Of a DNA stretch of 64,000 nt, positions 27,629-35,942 are shown in pieces. The notes beneath the pieces are model-generated. The model was given only the letters and a program-made list of their open reading frames with translations. It made no database searches and was not told the DNA's origin. The position numbers were made by a program, and so were the translations under genes. Every line of letters starts with the position of its first letter. The first letter of the stretch is position 1. Source of the stretch: DATBQN01 sp963799925 (GTDB taxonomy: Bacteria > Acidobacteriota > Thermoanaerobaculia > Multivoradales > UBA5704); the NCBI GenBank assembly GCA_963799925.1, contig CAWCYZ010000002.1:2108001-2172000 (forward strand). Reading direction: 5' to 3'.

Positions 27629-27922
27629 GAGTCGAGATGAACCCGCGAGGAGTCGAGATAAATCGCCGCCGAGTGGAGAGGGAGCGGCCGAAGGTCGAGA
27701 TGAAACGGTGACAGCTCGAGCTGCCGCCGCTTCAGGTGCGGATGAAGTCGCGGAGGGTCGAGATGGACCGGCGCGGGCCTGAGATGGAGCGGCGAAATCT
27801 CCCGGTGGAGCGACGAAATCTCGAGATGGCGCCGCGAAAGGTCGAAATGAGCCGGCGGAGGGTCGAGCTGGAGCGGCGCGGGATCGAGATGGAGCGACGA
27901 GATCTCGAGATGGGCGCCGGCC
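27629..27922. repeat. 21-bp degenerate tandem repeat, 14 units in exact phase
   Basis: Fourteen consecutive 21-bp units run from 27629 to 27922 with no length change. The consensus is close to GGTCGAGATGGAGCGGCGAG. Better conserved units start at 27755, 27776, 27860 and 27881; the 5' units are more degraded. The block fills nearly the whole gap between kynB (-) and the GH15 gene (+). Read on plus it would give seven-residue repeats such as VEMDRRG and IEMERRD, but a stop (TGA at about 27708) breaks the frame, so I do not consider it coding. Confidence 0.85.
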
Positions 27923-27951
27923 CTGGTCCGAACCTTGCTCGGGCTGAGGGC

Positions 27952-29865
27952 ATGCCGGGCCCGCCGGAGCACGAGGTCGTCCCCTACCCGCCGATCGCCG
28001 ACTACGCCATCATCGGCGACTGCCGCTGCGCGGCGCTGATCTCGAAGGCGGGATCGCTCGACTGGCTCTGCCTGCCGCGGTTCGACAGCCCGGCGGTGTT
28101 CGCGGCGATCCTCGACACTCACCAGGGAGGGCGGTTCTCGGTGCGGCCGGTCGCGCCCTTCGCGGTCTCGCGGCGCTACGTCGCAGGGACCAACCTCCTC
28201 GAGACCACCTTCACCACCGACGCCGGCATCCTCCGCCTCACCGACCTCTTCTTCGTCGAGGACATGGCGGCGCGGCGGGCCGAGCTGCGGGTCGAGCACG
28301 AGCTGATCCGCCGCCTCGAGTGCCTCGCGGGGAGCGTCGAGGTCGAGATCCTCTGCGACCCGCGCCCGGGCTTCGGCGCCTGGCCGACCTCGCCGCGCGA
28401 CCGCCGCCGGCTGGGCTGGGCGTTCGAGGCCGGCCCGCAGGTGCTCTTCCTGCAGAGCCAGCTCCCCCTCGCGCCGGGCGCGGCCGGCGACGGGCACGGC
28501 GGCGGCCCGGCCGGCCCGGCCGGCCTGGCGGGCCGGGCGACGCTCACCGCCGGCCAGCGCCGCTATCTGTCGCTCGCCATCGAGAGCGGCGACCCGGCCG
28601 CCATCCCGCCCCTGGGCGAGGCCGGCGAGCACGTCGAGGCGCGGCTCGACCGCTCGCGGCGATGGTGGCAGTCCTGGAGCGGCCGCTGCCGCTACCAGGG
28701 GCCGCACGGCGCGGCGGTCCAGCGCAGCATCCTGACGCTCAAGCTCCTCACCTACGCCCCCTCGGGGGCGGTCATCGCGGCGCCGACCACGTCGCTGCCG
28801 GAGTGGATCGGCGGCGCGCGCAACTGGGACTACCGCTACTGCTGGCTGCGCGACGCCTCCTGGACCCTCGCCGCCTTCTTCGACCTCGGCTACCAGGAGG
28901 AGGGCAAGGCCTTCCTCTCGTGGATCCTCTACGCGACCCGCCTCCACCACCGCCAGCTCAACGTGCTCTACGACGTCCACGGCACCCAGAGGACCGCCGA
29001 GCGCGAGCTCACCCACCTCGAGGGCTACGCCGGCTCGCGGCCGGTGCGGGTGGGCAACGGCGCCGCGGATCAGCTCCAGCTCGACATCTACGGCGAGCTG
29101 GTCGAGTCGGCCGCCGACTTCGTCAAGCGCGGCGGCGAGCTCGACCGCTCCCAGGCGCACCTCCTCGCCCGCCTGGGCGACATCGTCTGCACGATCTGGC
29201 GCCAGCCCGACGAGGGGATCTGGGAGAAGCGCTCCGGCCGCTTCCACCACACCTACTCGAAGATGATGTGCTGGGTGGCGCTCGACCGGCTGCTCCGCCT
29301 GGCGAAGGAGGGCCACGTCCGGATCGACGTCGAGAGGATCGGCCGCGAGCGCGACGCCATCCGCGCGGCGATCGAGAGCCGCGGCTGGAACGCGGCGCTC
29401 GAGAGCTACGTCGACGTCTTCGACGGCGACGGGGTGGACGCCTCGCTCCTCCTCTTCGGCGTCTACGGCTACTGCGACAAGCAGTCGCCCCGGCTCGCCT
29501 CGACCTTCGCCCGCATCGACCGCGAGCTGGGGCGAAACGGCCTCCTCTACCGCTATCCGCCGGGCAGCGACGGCCTCCCCGGCGGCGAGTCCGCCTTCGG
29601 CCTCTGCAGCTTCTGGGCGGTCGAGGTGCTGGCGCGGATGGGGGAGCTCGCGCCGGCGGCCGGGCGCTTCGACCACCTCCTCGGCTTCGCCAACGACGTC
29701 GGGCTCTACGCCGAGGAGATCGACCCGGCGAGCGGCGCCTTCCTCGGCAACTTCCCGCAGGCGTTCTCGCACGTCGGCCTGATCAACGCCGCGCTCACCC
29801 TCTCCGAGGTCGAGGGGCAGAGCCGGCCGGCCGCCACCTCGGGGCGGACGGGGACGCGGGTATGA
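27952..29865 (+). CDS. Glycoside hydrolase family 15 protein (glucoamylase/trehalase-like)
   Basis: About 637 residues. GH15 enzymes release glucose from alpha-glucans or cleave trehalose. The N-terminal beta-sandwich starts YPPIADYAIIGDCRCAALIS; the (alpha/alpha)6 barrel has WIGGARNWDYRYCWLRDASW near residue 285, GYAGSRPVRVGNGAADQLQL, GIWEKRSGRFHHTYSKMMCW and the C-terminal FGLCSFWAVEVLARMG and YAEEIDPASGAFLGNFPQAF. I place the start at ATG 27952; the frame extends 5' through the 21-bp repeats, but that part lacks homology. It has no signal peptide, so it is cytosolic. The stop overlaps the next ATG. Confidence 0.88.
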   Translation: MPGPPEHEVVPYPPIADYAIIGDCRCAALISKAGSLDWLCLPRFDSPAVFAAILDTHQGGRFSVRPVAPFAVSRRYVAGTNLLETTFTTDAGILRLTDLFFVEDMAARRAELRVEHELIRRLECLAGSVEVEILCDPRPGFGAWPTSPRDRRRLGWAFEAGPQVLFLQSQLPLAPGAAGDGHGGGPAGPAGLAGRATLTAGQRRYLSLAIESGDPAAIPPLGEAGEHVEARLDRSRRWWQSWSGRCRYQGPHGAAVQRSILTLKLLTYAPSGAVIAAPTTSLPEWIGGARNWDYRYCWLRDASWTLAAFFDLGYQEEGKAFLSWILYATRLHHRQLNVLYDVHGTQRTAERELTHLEGYAGSRPVRVGNGAADQLQLDIYGELVESAADFVKRGGELDRSQAHLLARLGDIVCTIWRQPDEGIWEKRSGRFHHTYSKMMCWVALDRLLRLAKEGHVRIDVERIGRERDAIRAAIESRGWNAALESYVDVFDGDGVDASLLLFGVYGYCDKQSPRLASTFARIDRELGRNGLLYRYPPGSDGLPGGESAFGLCSFWAVEVLARMGELAPAAGRFDHLLGFANDVGLYAEEIDPASGAFLGNFPQAFSHVGLINAALTLSEVEGQSRPAATSGRTGTRV

Positions 29866-30354
29866 ACGGCGGCGCCGTCGACTGGGGGAGCGCCCTCCTC
29901 TGGGGGTTCTTCTCGACCCTCGTCCTGACGGTCGTCATGTCCGCCGCCCAGGGGCTCGGCCTGTCGCGCATCAGCATGCCCTTCCTGGTCGGCTCGATCT
30001 TCACCCCCGACCGCAGCCGGGCGAACGTCGTCGGGATCGGCGATCCACTTCCTGAACGGCTGGCTGACCTCGCTCGTCTACGCGGTGGTCTTCGCCGCCC
30101 TGGGCCGGGCCACCTGGTGGCTGGGGGCGCTCCTCGGGCTCCTCCAGGGGCTCGTCGTCGTCGTCGTCGTGCTGCCGCTCCTGCCCAGCATCCACCCTCG
30201 CATGGCGACCGAGGACTACGGCCCCACCCCCACCCGCCAGCTCGAGCCGCCGGGTTTCCTGGGCCTCAACTACGGCCGCCGGACGCCCCTCATCACCCTC
30301 TTCGCGCACCTCTGCTATGGGATCCTGCTGGGGGCGCTCTACGGGGTGAGATAG
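29862..30354 (+). CDS. Small integral membrane protein (one apparent extra base)
   Basis: The ATG overlaps the GH15 stop (ATGA). The product has about 163 residues with three to four membrane helices: ALLWGFFSTLVLTVVMSAAQ, then after a +1 shift near 30041 IHFLNGWLTSLVYAVVFAAL, WWLGALLGLLQGLVVVVVVL and TLFAHLCYGILLGALYG. One base removed gives 164 codons. The GLNYGRRTPLITLFAHLCYG segment looks like a conserved loop and helix. I do not recognise a named family with certainty. Function is unknown. Confidence 0.65.
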
Positions 30355-30439
30355 GCGGCAAGCCGCGGCCGGCGCCGCCGCGTTCTAGGGTAGGATCGGT
30401 GCCCTCGACCGCGGAGGGGGCCGTCCAGGAGACACTTCC

Positions 30440-31102
30440 ATGAGAGATGAGAACGAGCTCGGGATCGCCGGACCGGCCGTGCTCGAGCCCGCGGCGCGCG
30501 GCTCGTCGGCGCACGACCTGTCGGGGCTGGACGCCGAGCAGCAGGGCAAGGTCGTCCGCATCGCCGAGCACGTGCGCGGCATCCTCGACGCGCTCGGCCT
30601 CGACACCGCGGACCCCAACCTCGCCGAGACCGACATCCGGGTCGCCAAGATGTACCTCGAGATGTTCCACGGCCTCGAGGAGGGCGCCGAGCCCAAGGTC
30701 ACGACCTTCCCCAACGAAGAAGGCTACAGCCACATGGTGATGGAGACGCAGCTCCCCTTCTACTCCATGTGCGCCCATCATCTCGTCCCCTTCTACGGCC
30801 ACGCCCACATCGCCTACATCCCGCGCGAGCGCATCCTCGGCCTCTCGAAGTTCGCCCGCATCCTCGAGTTCTACGCCAAGCGGCCGCAGCTCCAGGAGCG
30901 GCTGACCGAGCAGGTGGTGACCTTCCTCGAGGAGAAGCTGCAGCCGCAGGGGGCGATGGTGGTCATCGAGGCGCGCCACCTCTGCGTCGAGATGCGCGGG
31001 GTGAAGAAGCCCGGCGCGCTCACCGTGACGTCGGCGCTGCGCGGCATCTTCCACCAGAAGCCGGTGCGGGAGGAGTTCCTTGACCTGCTGCGCCGCACCT
31101 AG
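30440..31102 (+). CDS. folE: GTP cyclohydrolase I
   Basis: 220 residues. FolE converts GTP to dihydroneopterin triphosphate, the first step to folate and other pterins. Motifs: DPNLAETDIRVAKMYLEMF, the zinc and substrate region FYSMCAHHLVPFYGHAHIAY, GLSKFARILEFYAKRPQLQE and VIEARHLCVEMRGVKKPGAL, with Cys and His ligands in place. A roughly 35-residue N-terminal tail is less conserved. The ATG has CAGGAGA upstream. The 3' end overlaps the GWxTD gene by 23 bp. Confidence 0.95.
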   Translation: MRDENELGIAGPAVLEPAARGSSAHDLSGLDAEQQGKVVRIAEHVRGILDALGLDTADPNLAETDIRVAKMYLEMFHGLEEGAEPKVTTFPNEEGYSHMVMETQLPFYSMCAHHLVPFYGHAHIAYIPRERILGLSKFARILEFYAKRPQLQERLTEQVVTFLEEKLQPQGAMVVIEARHLCVEMRGVKKPGALTVTSALRGIFHQKPVREEFLDLLRRT

Positions 31103-31715
31103 GGCTCGTCTCCACTCCCTGCGGGCGCTCGCCATGGCCGTTGCTCTCCTGGCCGCCGCTCTGCTGGCCGGCGCCTGCGCGAGCGGCGGCGGCCAGCCGG
31201 TGCAGAGCGCCGCCGCGGTCACCAACCCCTCGCTCTCCCCCGAGTACGCGACCTGGATGGTGGGCGCGGTGGCGCGCCTGGCGACGCCGCAGGAGGTGAG
31301 CGCCTATCTGGCGTTGAACGACGATGCCGCGGCGCAGGACTTCATCCGCAAGTTCTGGCAGCAGCGCAACCCGACCCCCGACCGGCCGGACAACCCCCTC
31401 CTCGCGACCTTCGAGCAGCGCGCCGCCCAGGCCGACCGCCTCTACACGGAGTCCGGCTTGCCCGGCCGGCAGACGCCGCGCGGGACGGTCTACATCCTCT
31501 ACGGGCGGCCGCGGAAGACCGAGTTCGAAGAGCCGTCGCGGCCGAACGCCTCGACCCTCGAGGTGTGGGTCTACGGCCCCAACGCCGCCAGCGGCCTCGA
31601 CGGCAAGCGCCCGGCGGAGCGCTACCGCTGGGTCAAGCGGGGCGACCTGACGGTTCTCTACTCCGGCGCGCCGGCGGCGCAGCAGCCCGTGCTGCCGCTC
31701 CTGCCGCCGCCCTAG
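31080..31715 (+). CDS. GWxTD domain lipoprotein
   Basis: About 211 residues. A hydrophobic signal segment ends in a lipobox (LLAGAC), so the protein is probably lipid-anchored. The rest is one GWxTD-type domain, with FIRKFWQQRNPTPDRPDNPL, FEQRAAQADRLYTESGLPG, RQTPRGTVYILYGRPRKTEF and LEVWVYGP. I favour the TTG at 31080, inside the folE end, because GGGAGGAG lies 5-10 nt upstream; the ATG at 31134 would leave too little in front of the lipobox. The family is common in Acidobacteriota and Bacteroidota; its role is unknown. Confidence 0.78.
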   Translation: MTCCAAPRARLHSLRALAMAVALLAAALLAGACASGGGQPVQSAAAVTNPSLSPEYATWMVGAVARLATPQEVSAYLALNDDAAAQDFIRKFWQQRNPTPDRPDNPLLATFEQRAAQADRLYTESGLPGRQTPRGTVYILYGRPRKTEFEEPSRPNASTLEVWVYGPNAASGLDGKRPAERYRWVKRGDLTVLYSGAPAAQQPVLPLLPPP

Positions 31716-31765
31716 GCCGCGGCCGGCCGCGCGAGCCCAAGCCCGACCCCCTCGAGGAGCCGACC

Positions 31766-32836
31766 ATGACCGAGCGTAGAGCCGTGCTCGCGGGGACCGG
31801 GGTCGCCATCCCGCCCCACGAGATCGACAACCACCGGCTCGCCCGGATCATCGAGACCAACGACGACTGGATCCGCGAGCGCAGCGGCATCGTCACCCGC
31901 TACTACGTCGACGCCGGCGTCGGCTCGGCGGACCTCGGGGCCGAAGCGGCGCGCGCCGCGCTCGCCGACGCCGGCATCGCGGCCGGCGAGGTGGACTATC
32001 TGGTCTGCGCCACGATGACCCCGGACCACTACTTCCCCGGCAGCGGCACGCTCATCCAGCAGAAGCTGGGGATCGGGGCGATCCCGGCGCTCGACATCCG
32101 CCAGCAGTGCGCCGGCTTCGCCTACGGCCTGCAGGTGGTCGACGCGCTCATCCGCTCGGGGATCGCGCGCACCGTGCTCCTCGTCGGCGCCGACGTCCAC
32201 ACCTCGCTGATGCCGTTCTCGGCCCGCACCTTCGAGGTGCTGCACGACCGCGACCCGGGGCCGCTGCCGGCGGAGGACTTCGAGTGGAACTCGCGCTTCC
32301 GCCACCTCCTGGTGCTCTTCGGCGACGGCGCCGGCGCCATGGTCTTCCGCGGCGAGGACGGCGGCGAGCGGGGGATCCTCGCCGCGGCCCTCTACGGCGA
32401 CGGCAACCACAAGGACATCCTCCACGTCCCCGGCCTCGGCTCGAAGCACCGCCCCTTCGTCACCTGCGACATGATCCGCGCCGCCGAGACGGTGCCGGTG
32501 ATGGACGGCCGCGCCGTCTTCAAGCTGGCGGTGACCCGCATGCCCGAGGTGACGCGCGAGGTGCTCGCCCGCTGCGGCTACACCATCGCCGACCTCGACC
32601 TCCTCATCATGCACCAGGCGAACCTGCGCATCAACGAAGCGTCACAAAAGGCCCTCGGGCTCCCCAACGAGAAGGTCCACAACAACATCCAGAAATACGG
32701 CAACACCACCTCCGGCACCCTGCCCATCGCCTTCCACGACGCGCGCCAGCAGGGCAAGGCCCCGGCGGGCTCGCTGGTCGCCTTCACGGCCCTGGGCGCC
32801 GGCTTGCACTGGGGCTCGGTGCTGGTGCGGTTGTAG
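31766..32836 (+). CDS. 3-oxoacyl-ACP synthase III family protein
   Basis: 356 residues of thiolase fold. KAS III enzymes condense acyl-CoA with malonyl-ACP. The catalytic Cys is in DIRQQCAGFAYGLQ, the His in LLIMHQANLRINEAS and the Asn in IQKYGNTTSGTLPIA. N-terminal LAGTGVAIPPHEIDN and WIRERSGIVTR fit FabH. An insertion of about 20 residues around HDRDPGPLPAEDFEWNSRF sets it apart from ordinary FabH, so it may be a specialised KAS III rather than the primary initiation enzyme. The ATG has GAGGAG about 10 nt upstream. Confidence 0.85.
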   Translation: MTERRAVLAGTGVAIPPHEIDNHRLARIIETNDDWIRERSGIVTRYYVDAGVGSADLGAEAARAALADAGIAAGEVDYLVCATMTPDHYFPGSGTLIQQKLGIGAIPALDIRQQCAGFAYGLQVVDALIRSGIARTVLLVGADVHTSLMPFSARTFEVLHDRDPGPLPAEDFEWNSRFRHLLVLFGDGAGAMVFRGEDGGERGILAAALYGDGNHKDILHVPGLGSKHRPFVTCDMIRAAETVPVMDGRAVFKLAVTRMPEVTREVLARCGYTIADLDLLIMHQANLRINEASQKALGLPNEKVHNNIQKYGNTTSGTLPIAFHDARQQGKAPAGSLVAFTALGAGLHWGSVLVRL

Positions 32837-32942
32837 CGGGGCGAGCTTGACGGCGTTTCGGCGCGAGGGTAGCGTGCCGCGCAAGCTCGTGGCGGTGCCG
32901 GCCCTTTGAAGCTCCCTTTCGATCAGCGTTTCTCGCGCTGGC

Positions 32943-33518
32943 CTAGCGATGGCCGTGCGGCAGCCCCGCGAAGCTCCCGCGGACGGTGAGCGGTGCCGGC
33001 GGCCACTCGATGACCTTCCCCGTCCGGGCGTTCTCGCAGATGGCGAGCTTGACGAGGAAGCGGCCGCCGAGCTCGTCGGTGCCTGCCCGCGTGGTGTGGA
33101 GATAGCCGGTGGCACGATCCGCCGGCCGGCAGCGCAGTCTCCGCTCCTTGCCCGCGAGAGCCAGCGGGAACACGAGGCGCGTTCCTGGAGCGATGCGCCC
33201 TTCGCCGTCGGTCTCGATGGCGAGATCCCAGCCGTCGGCGCCGAGCTCGAGGCGGTCGGACCCGACGCTGCCGATCCTGGCGCCGCGGCTCGCGTGGTCG
33301 AACCCCAGCTCGCTGGGGACTCCGAAGAGGGGCAGGGCGGAGTCCGGGAGGATCCCGAAGAGGGGTAGGGCGGAGGGAGGCCTCAGGACGTGCACCTCGA
33401 ACGACGGGCCGCGGAGAGTCTCCGAGACGCTCGCCGCGGCCGGCTCGTCCGGTCGCGATCCGAGCACGACGAGGCCGGCGAGCAACGCCAGCGCGATGAG
33501 GATCAGCGCTGTCTTCAT
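32943..33518 (-). CDS. Hypothetical exported or membrane-anchored protein
   Basis: 191 residues. A hydrophobic N-terminus (KTALILIALALLAGLVVLG) acts as signal or anchor. The middle part holds a short duplication, SALPLFG twice within 20 residues, matched by a 21-bp direct repeat in DNA. The remainder is beta-rich with no catalytic signature; two Cys (RLRCRPADR, AICENART) could form a disulfide. I do not recognise the family. It stands between the KAS III gene and the methyltransferase gene. Confidence 0.6.
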   Translation of the reverse strand: MKTALILIALALLAGLVVLGSRPDEPAAASVSETLRGPSFEVHVLRPPSALPLFGILPDSALPLFGVPSELGFDHASRGARIGSVGSDRLELGADGWDLAIETDGEGRIAPGTRLVFPLALAGKERRLRCRPADRATGYLHTTRAGTDELGGRFLVKLAICENARTGKVIEWPPAPLTVRGSFAGLPHGHR

Positions 33519-33627
33519 GCCGCCCAGTCGATGAGCGGTGCGGGCGCGAACGTGAGGGGGCTCAGCACGGCTCGATCGTAACACCCGGAGCTTCGCCCCG
33601 AGGCCCGAGCCCGGCGCGGCAGAGAGT

Positions 33628-33659
33628 AGCCCGGATGTAGCGGAGCGTAATCCGGGGCT
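33628..33659. repeat. REP-like palindromic element
   Basis: AGCCCGGAT (33628-33636) is followed by a 13-nt GTAGCGGAGCGTA loop and ATCCGGGGCT (33650-33659), a hairpin with one bulged base. It sits just before the end of the minus-strand methyltransferase gene and is the same family as the two copies near 24.4 kb. Confidence 0.65.
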
Positions 33660-33663
33660 TCTT

Positions 33664-34422
33664 CTACCGCACCGCCGAGTACTCGGAGAGGATGCCGTGC
33701 TCGACGCGCCGCTCGGCCTGGGCAAAGCCGGCCTCGGTCAAGGCGGCGAGGATCGTCGCCGGCGGCACGCAGTGCTCGATGGTGTCCCAGTAATACTCCA
33801 TGAGGATCTGCGTCCCGCGGCCGCCGCGCAGGCGCGCCACTCGCGGCGCCAGGCGGCCGAGGAGGAGCTTGGCGAGGCGGAAGGCGAGGCGGCCGTCCGG
33901 CCGGGTGATCTCGAGGAGGAGCACCTTGCCGCCCGGTTTGAGGACCCGCCGGTACTCCGCGAAGGCCGCCCGCAGGTCGGCGACGTGGCGCAGGGCGTAG
34001 CCCATCGAGAGGAAGTCGAACCGGCCGCCGGCGAAGGGAAGCGCCTCGCCCACGGCGCGCACCCGGCGGGAGACGCCCCGCCGGCCGGTCTCCTGGAGCA
34101 TCCCGAGGCTCGGGTCGAGCGCGGTGGCCGAGCCCGCGGGGCCGACGATCGTCCGCGCGTGGGCGGCGAGGACGCCGGTGCCGCAACCGACATCGAGAGC
34201 GTTCATGCCGCTCGCGAGCCCGCTGCGCAGCAGGGCCTGGCGGCGGTACCAGTGCCCGGAGCCGAGGCTCATCACCTGGTTCACCCAGTCGTAGGCGGGC
34301 GCCGCCGCGTCGAACCAGGAGTCGATCCGGCGCCGCCGCTCGCCCTCGTCGCGGTAATAGCGGGTGAGCGGTGGGTGCGGCGGCAGCGGGGCCGGCGCGG
34401 GATGCGCGCCGCAGGACGTCAT
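33664..34422 (-). CDS. UbiE/MenG-like class I SAM methyltransferase
   Basis: 252 residues. The fold and motifs are those of quinone C-methyltransferases: YDWVNQVMSLGSGHWYRRQA, the SAM loop ALDVGCGTGVLAAHA, FDFLSMGYALRHVADLRAAF, LKPGGKVLLLEITRPDG and the C-terminal YYWDTIEHCVPPATIL. The N-terminal 20 residues are Pro-rich and atypical. It could methylate demethylmenaquinone, yet the family is broad and neighbours do not settle it. Its promoter region faces the SecY-like gene. Confidence 0.75.
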   Translation of the reverse strand: MTSCGAHPAPAPLPPHPPLTRYYRDEGERRRRIDSWFDAAAPAYDWVNQVMSLGSGHWYRRQALLRSGLASGMNALDVGCGTGVLAAHARTIVGPAGSATALDPSLGMLQETGRRGVSRRVRAVGEALPFAGGRFDFLSMGYALRHVADLRAAFAEYRRVLKPGGKVLLLEITRPDGRLAFRLAKLLLGRLAPRVARLRGGRGTQILMEYYWDTIEHCVPPATILAALTEAGFAQAERRVEHGILSEYSAVR

Positions 34423-34539
34423 CGGCTGAGCGCTCCTGTCGCGGCTGCCCGGGCTCTATACCTGCCGTCGGCTTCCGCGCTCTCTGAGGTCATTGGTCTC
34501 GCGCTCGCATTCGAGGTGCTCCACGGTACCTCTCCCCGA

Positions 34540-35865
34540 TCAGGCGATGCGGATCTCTCCTGCCGGAATCAGGGCGCGGGCCTCGTCCAGCCGCCCCGCG
34601 GGGACGAGCAAGTCGATCTTCACCAGCGGATAGAAAAAGAAGTAGAGGGCGCGGAAGCGATGCGCCCGCGGCAGCGCCTCGATGCCCTGCTGCGCCAGGA
34701 GCGACCGCAGGTAGGAAGCGAGATGAACATTGTCGAGCTGCAGCAGGTGTGCGCTCCCGCTGTGCCTTTTTGCGAACGACAGCTCGTCGCGGAGATCCAG
34801 TGTGATCGCGGTAAGGACGAAGACGACATCGAGGCCCAGGTAGACCGAAACCGGGAGATAGCGCCAGAGGAGGTAGAGCCCGAGCGCCCCCGCCGTCAGG
34901 AGCGCCGTGGTGCGGACGAAGCGGCGGTCGACGAGAGAGCTGATCTCTGCGGGAACCTCGGCGAGCGGCGCCAGATTGGCCGCCATGCGCCGGCGGTTGG
35001 CGAACAGCGCGAAGGTGAGGAAGGAGAACGCGGGAATGAGGAGGAGCCGTCCGAGGATGGAATAGAGCGGCGTGATCTGCGGCAGCCCGAGGCGAGAGAC
35101 CGCCCAGCGGCTGGCTGCGAACGAGAGGATCGCTTGCGTCCAGAGGAGCGGCTCGATGCCCTGCGGCAGGGTCGGGAGCGCCAGCGGTAGCGCGCCGCCC
35201 TCCGCTCTCAGCTTGACCTCCTCGCGCCGCAGGCTGAGCCAGGCGGCGAGCGCGAAGAACGGGACCACGGTGAGGGCAGAGAACAGGAGGTTGGTGCGGG
35301 CGGAATCTCCGGCAGCCTGCGTCGCCTGATGGCGCCACGCGCGCTCCGTGACGAGGATCGTCTGGAGGCCGATCATCCAGCAAAAGCCGTTGCCGATACC
35401 CCACCGCGAGATCGCCGTGGCGAGTGCGAAGAGCGCGGCGGTGGCGGCGGTCAGGGTGACCACCGTGAAGAGGATGAACTCCCCGCCCGGGTGGGCGACG
35501 ACGGGCTCGCCCGCGGTGACCATGCGGCTGAGGCTGAAGGCGATGCCAGCCGCCTGGACGGCCGCCACCAAGAGTCCGGCGGCGAGGGCCGCCCGGTCGA
35601 GCCGTGCGCGACCGGCGAGGCCACCCTGGCGTAGGTTCCGGCCGGAGGTCAAAGAGAACAGCTCGACGAGGAGGAATCCCACATACAGCGGCTGCAGGCC
35701 GAGGGCGAGGAGGCTCAGCCTGACCTGGGGCGGGAAACCGGGAGCGCCCGAGCGGATCCACCCCAGCGGCACGTAGCTCGCGCCCCACGTGGCGGTGAGC
35801 AGGAGAGCGGTGACGGCCGCTGGCACGAAGAGGGGCCGTGAAGGGGGCTCGTTCGGCGAGGACAG
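34540..35865 (-). CDS. SecY-like membrane protein with DUF2007-like C-terminal domain
   Basis: About 441 residues with around ten membrane helices. VGFLLVELFSLTSGRNLRQG and the Arg-rich loop, then RAALAAGLLVAAVQAAGIAF resemble helices 2-3 of SecY, while the plug and pore features are poorly kept. The last 65 residues (LLQLDNVHLASYLRSLLAQQ onward) look like a DUF2007 signalling domain. The start is uncertain: GGAGGT sits 3 nt before a CTG at 35865, with no ATG, GTG or TTG in frame nearby upstream; the first GTG (35826) lies inside the first helix and lacks a ribosome site. A second translocase is not proven. Confidence 0.6.
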   Translation of the reverse strand: MSSPNEPPSRPLFVPAAVTALLLTATWGASYVPLGWIRSGAPGFPPQVRLSLLALGLQPLYVGFLLVELFSLTSGRNLRQGGLAGRARLDRAALAAGLLVAAVQAAGIAFSLSRMVTAGEPVVAHPGGEFILFTVVTLTAATAALFALATAISRWGIGNGFCWMIGLQTILVTERAWRHQATQAAGDSARTNLLFSALTVVPFFALAAWLSLRREEVKLRAEGGALPLALPTLPQGIEPLLWTQAILSFAASRWAVSRLGLPQITPLYSILGRLLLIPAFSFLTFALFANRRRMAANLAPLAEVPAEISSLVDRRFVRTTALLTAGALGLYLLWRYLPVSVYLGLDVVFVLTAITLDLRDELSFAKRHSGSAHLLQLDNVHLASYLRSLLAQQGIEALPRAHRFRALYFFFYPLVKIDLLVPAGRLDEARALIPAGEIRIA

Positions 35866-35942
35866 GGTACCTCCGCCGCGATCGTGCGGTTTGGGTCGGG
35901 ATGGTTCGACCCGCGCCGGAGTATAGCCGAAGGCTCCGCGGG

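Noticed and set aside
27736..27951. A 72-residue heptad-repeat N-terminal extension of the GH15 enzyme encoded by the 21-bp repeats
   Set aside because: The frame is open only over the later units and a stop breaks it upstream; GH15 homology begins right after the ATG at 27952. Better seen as a DNA repeat.
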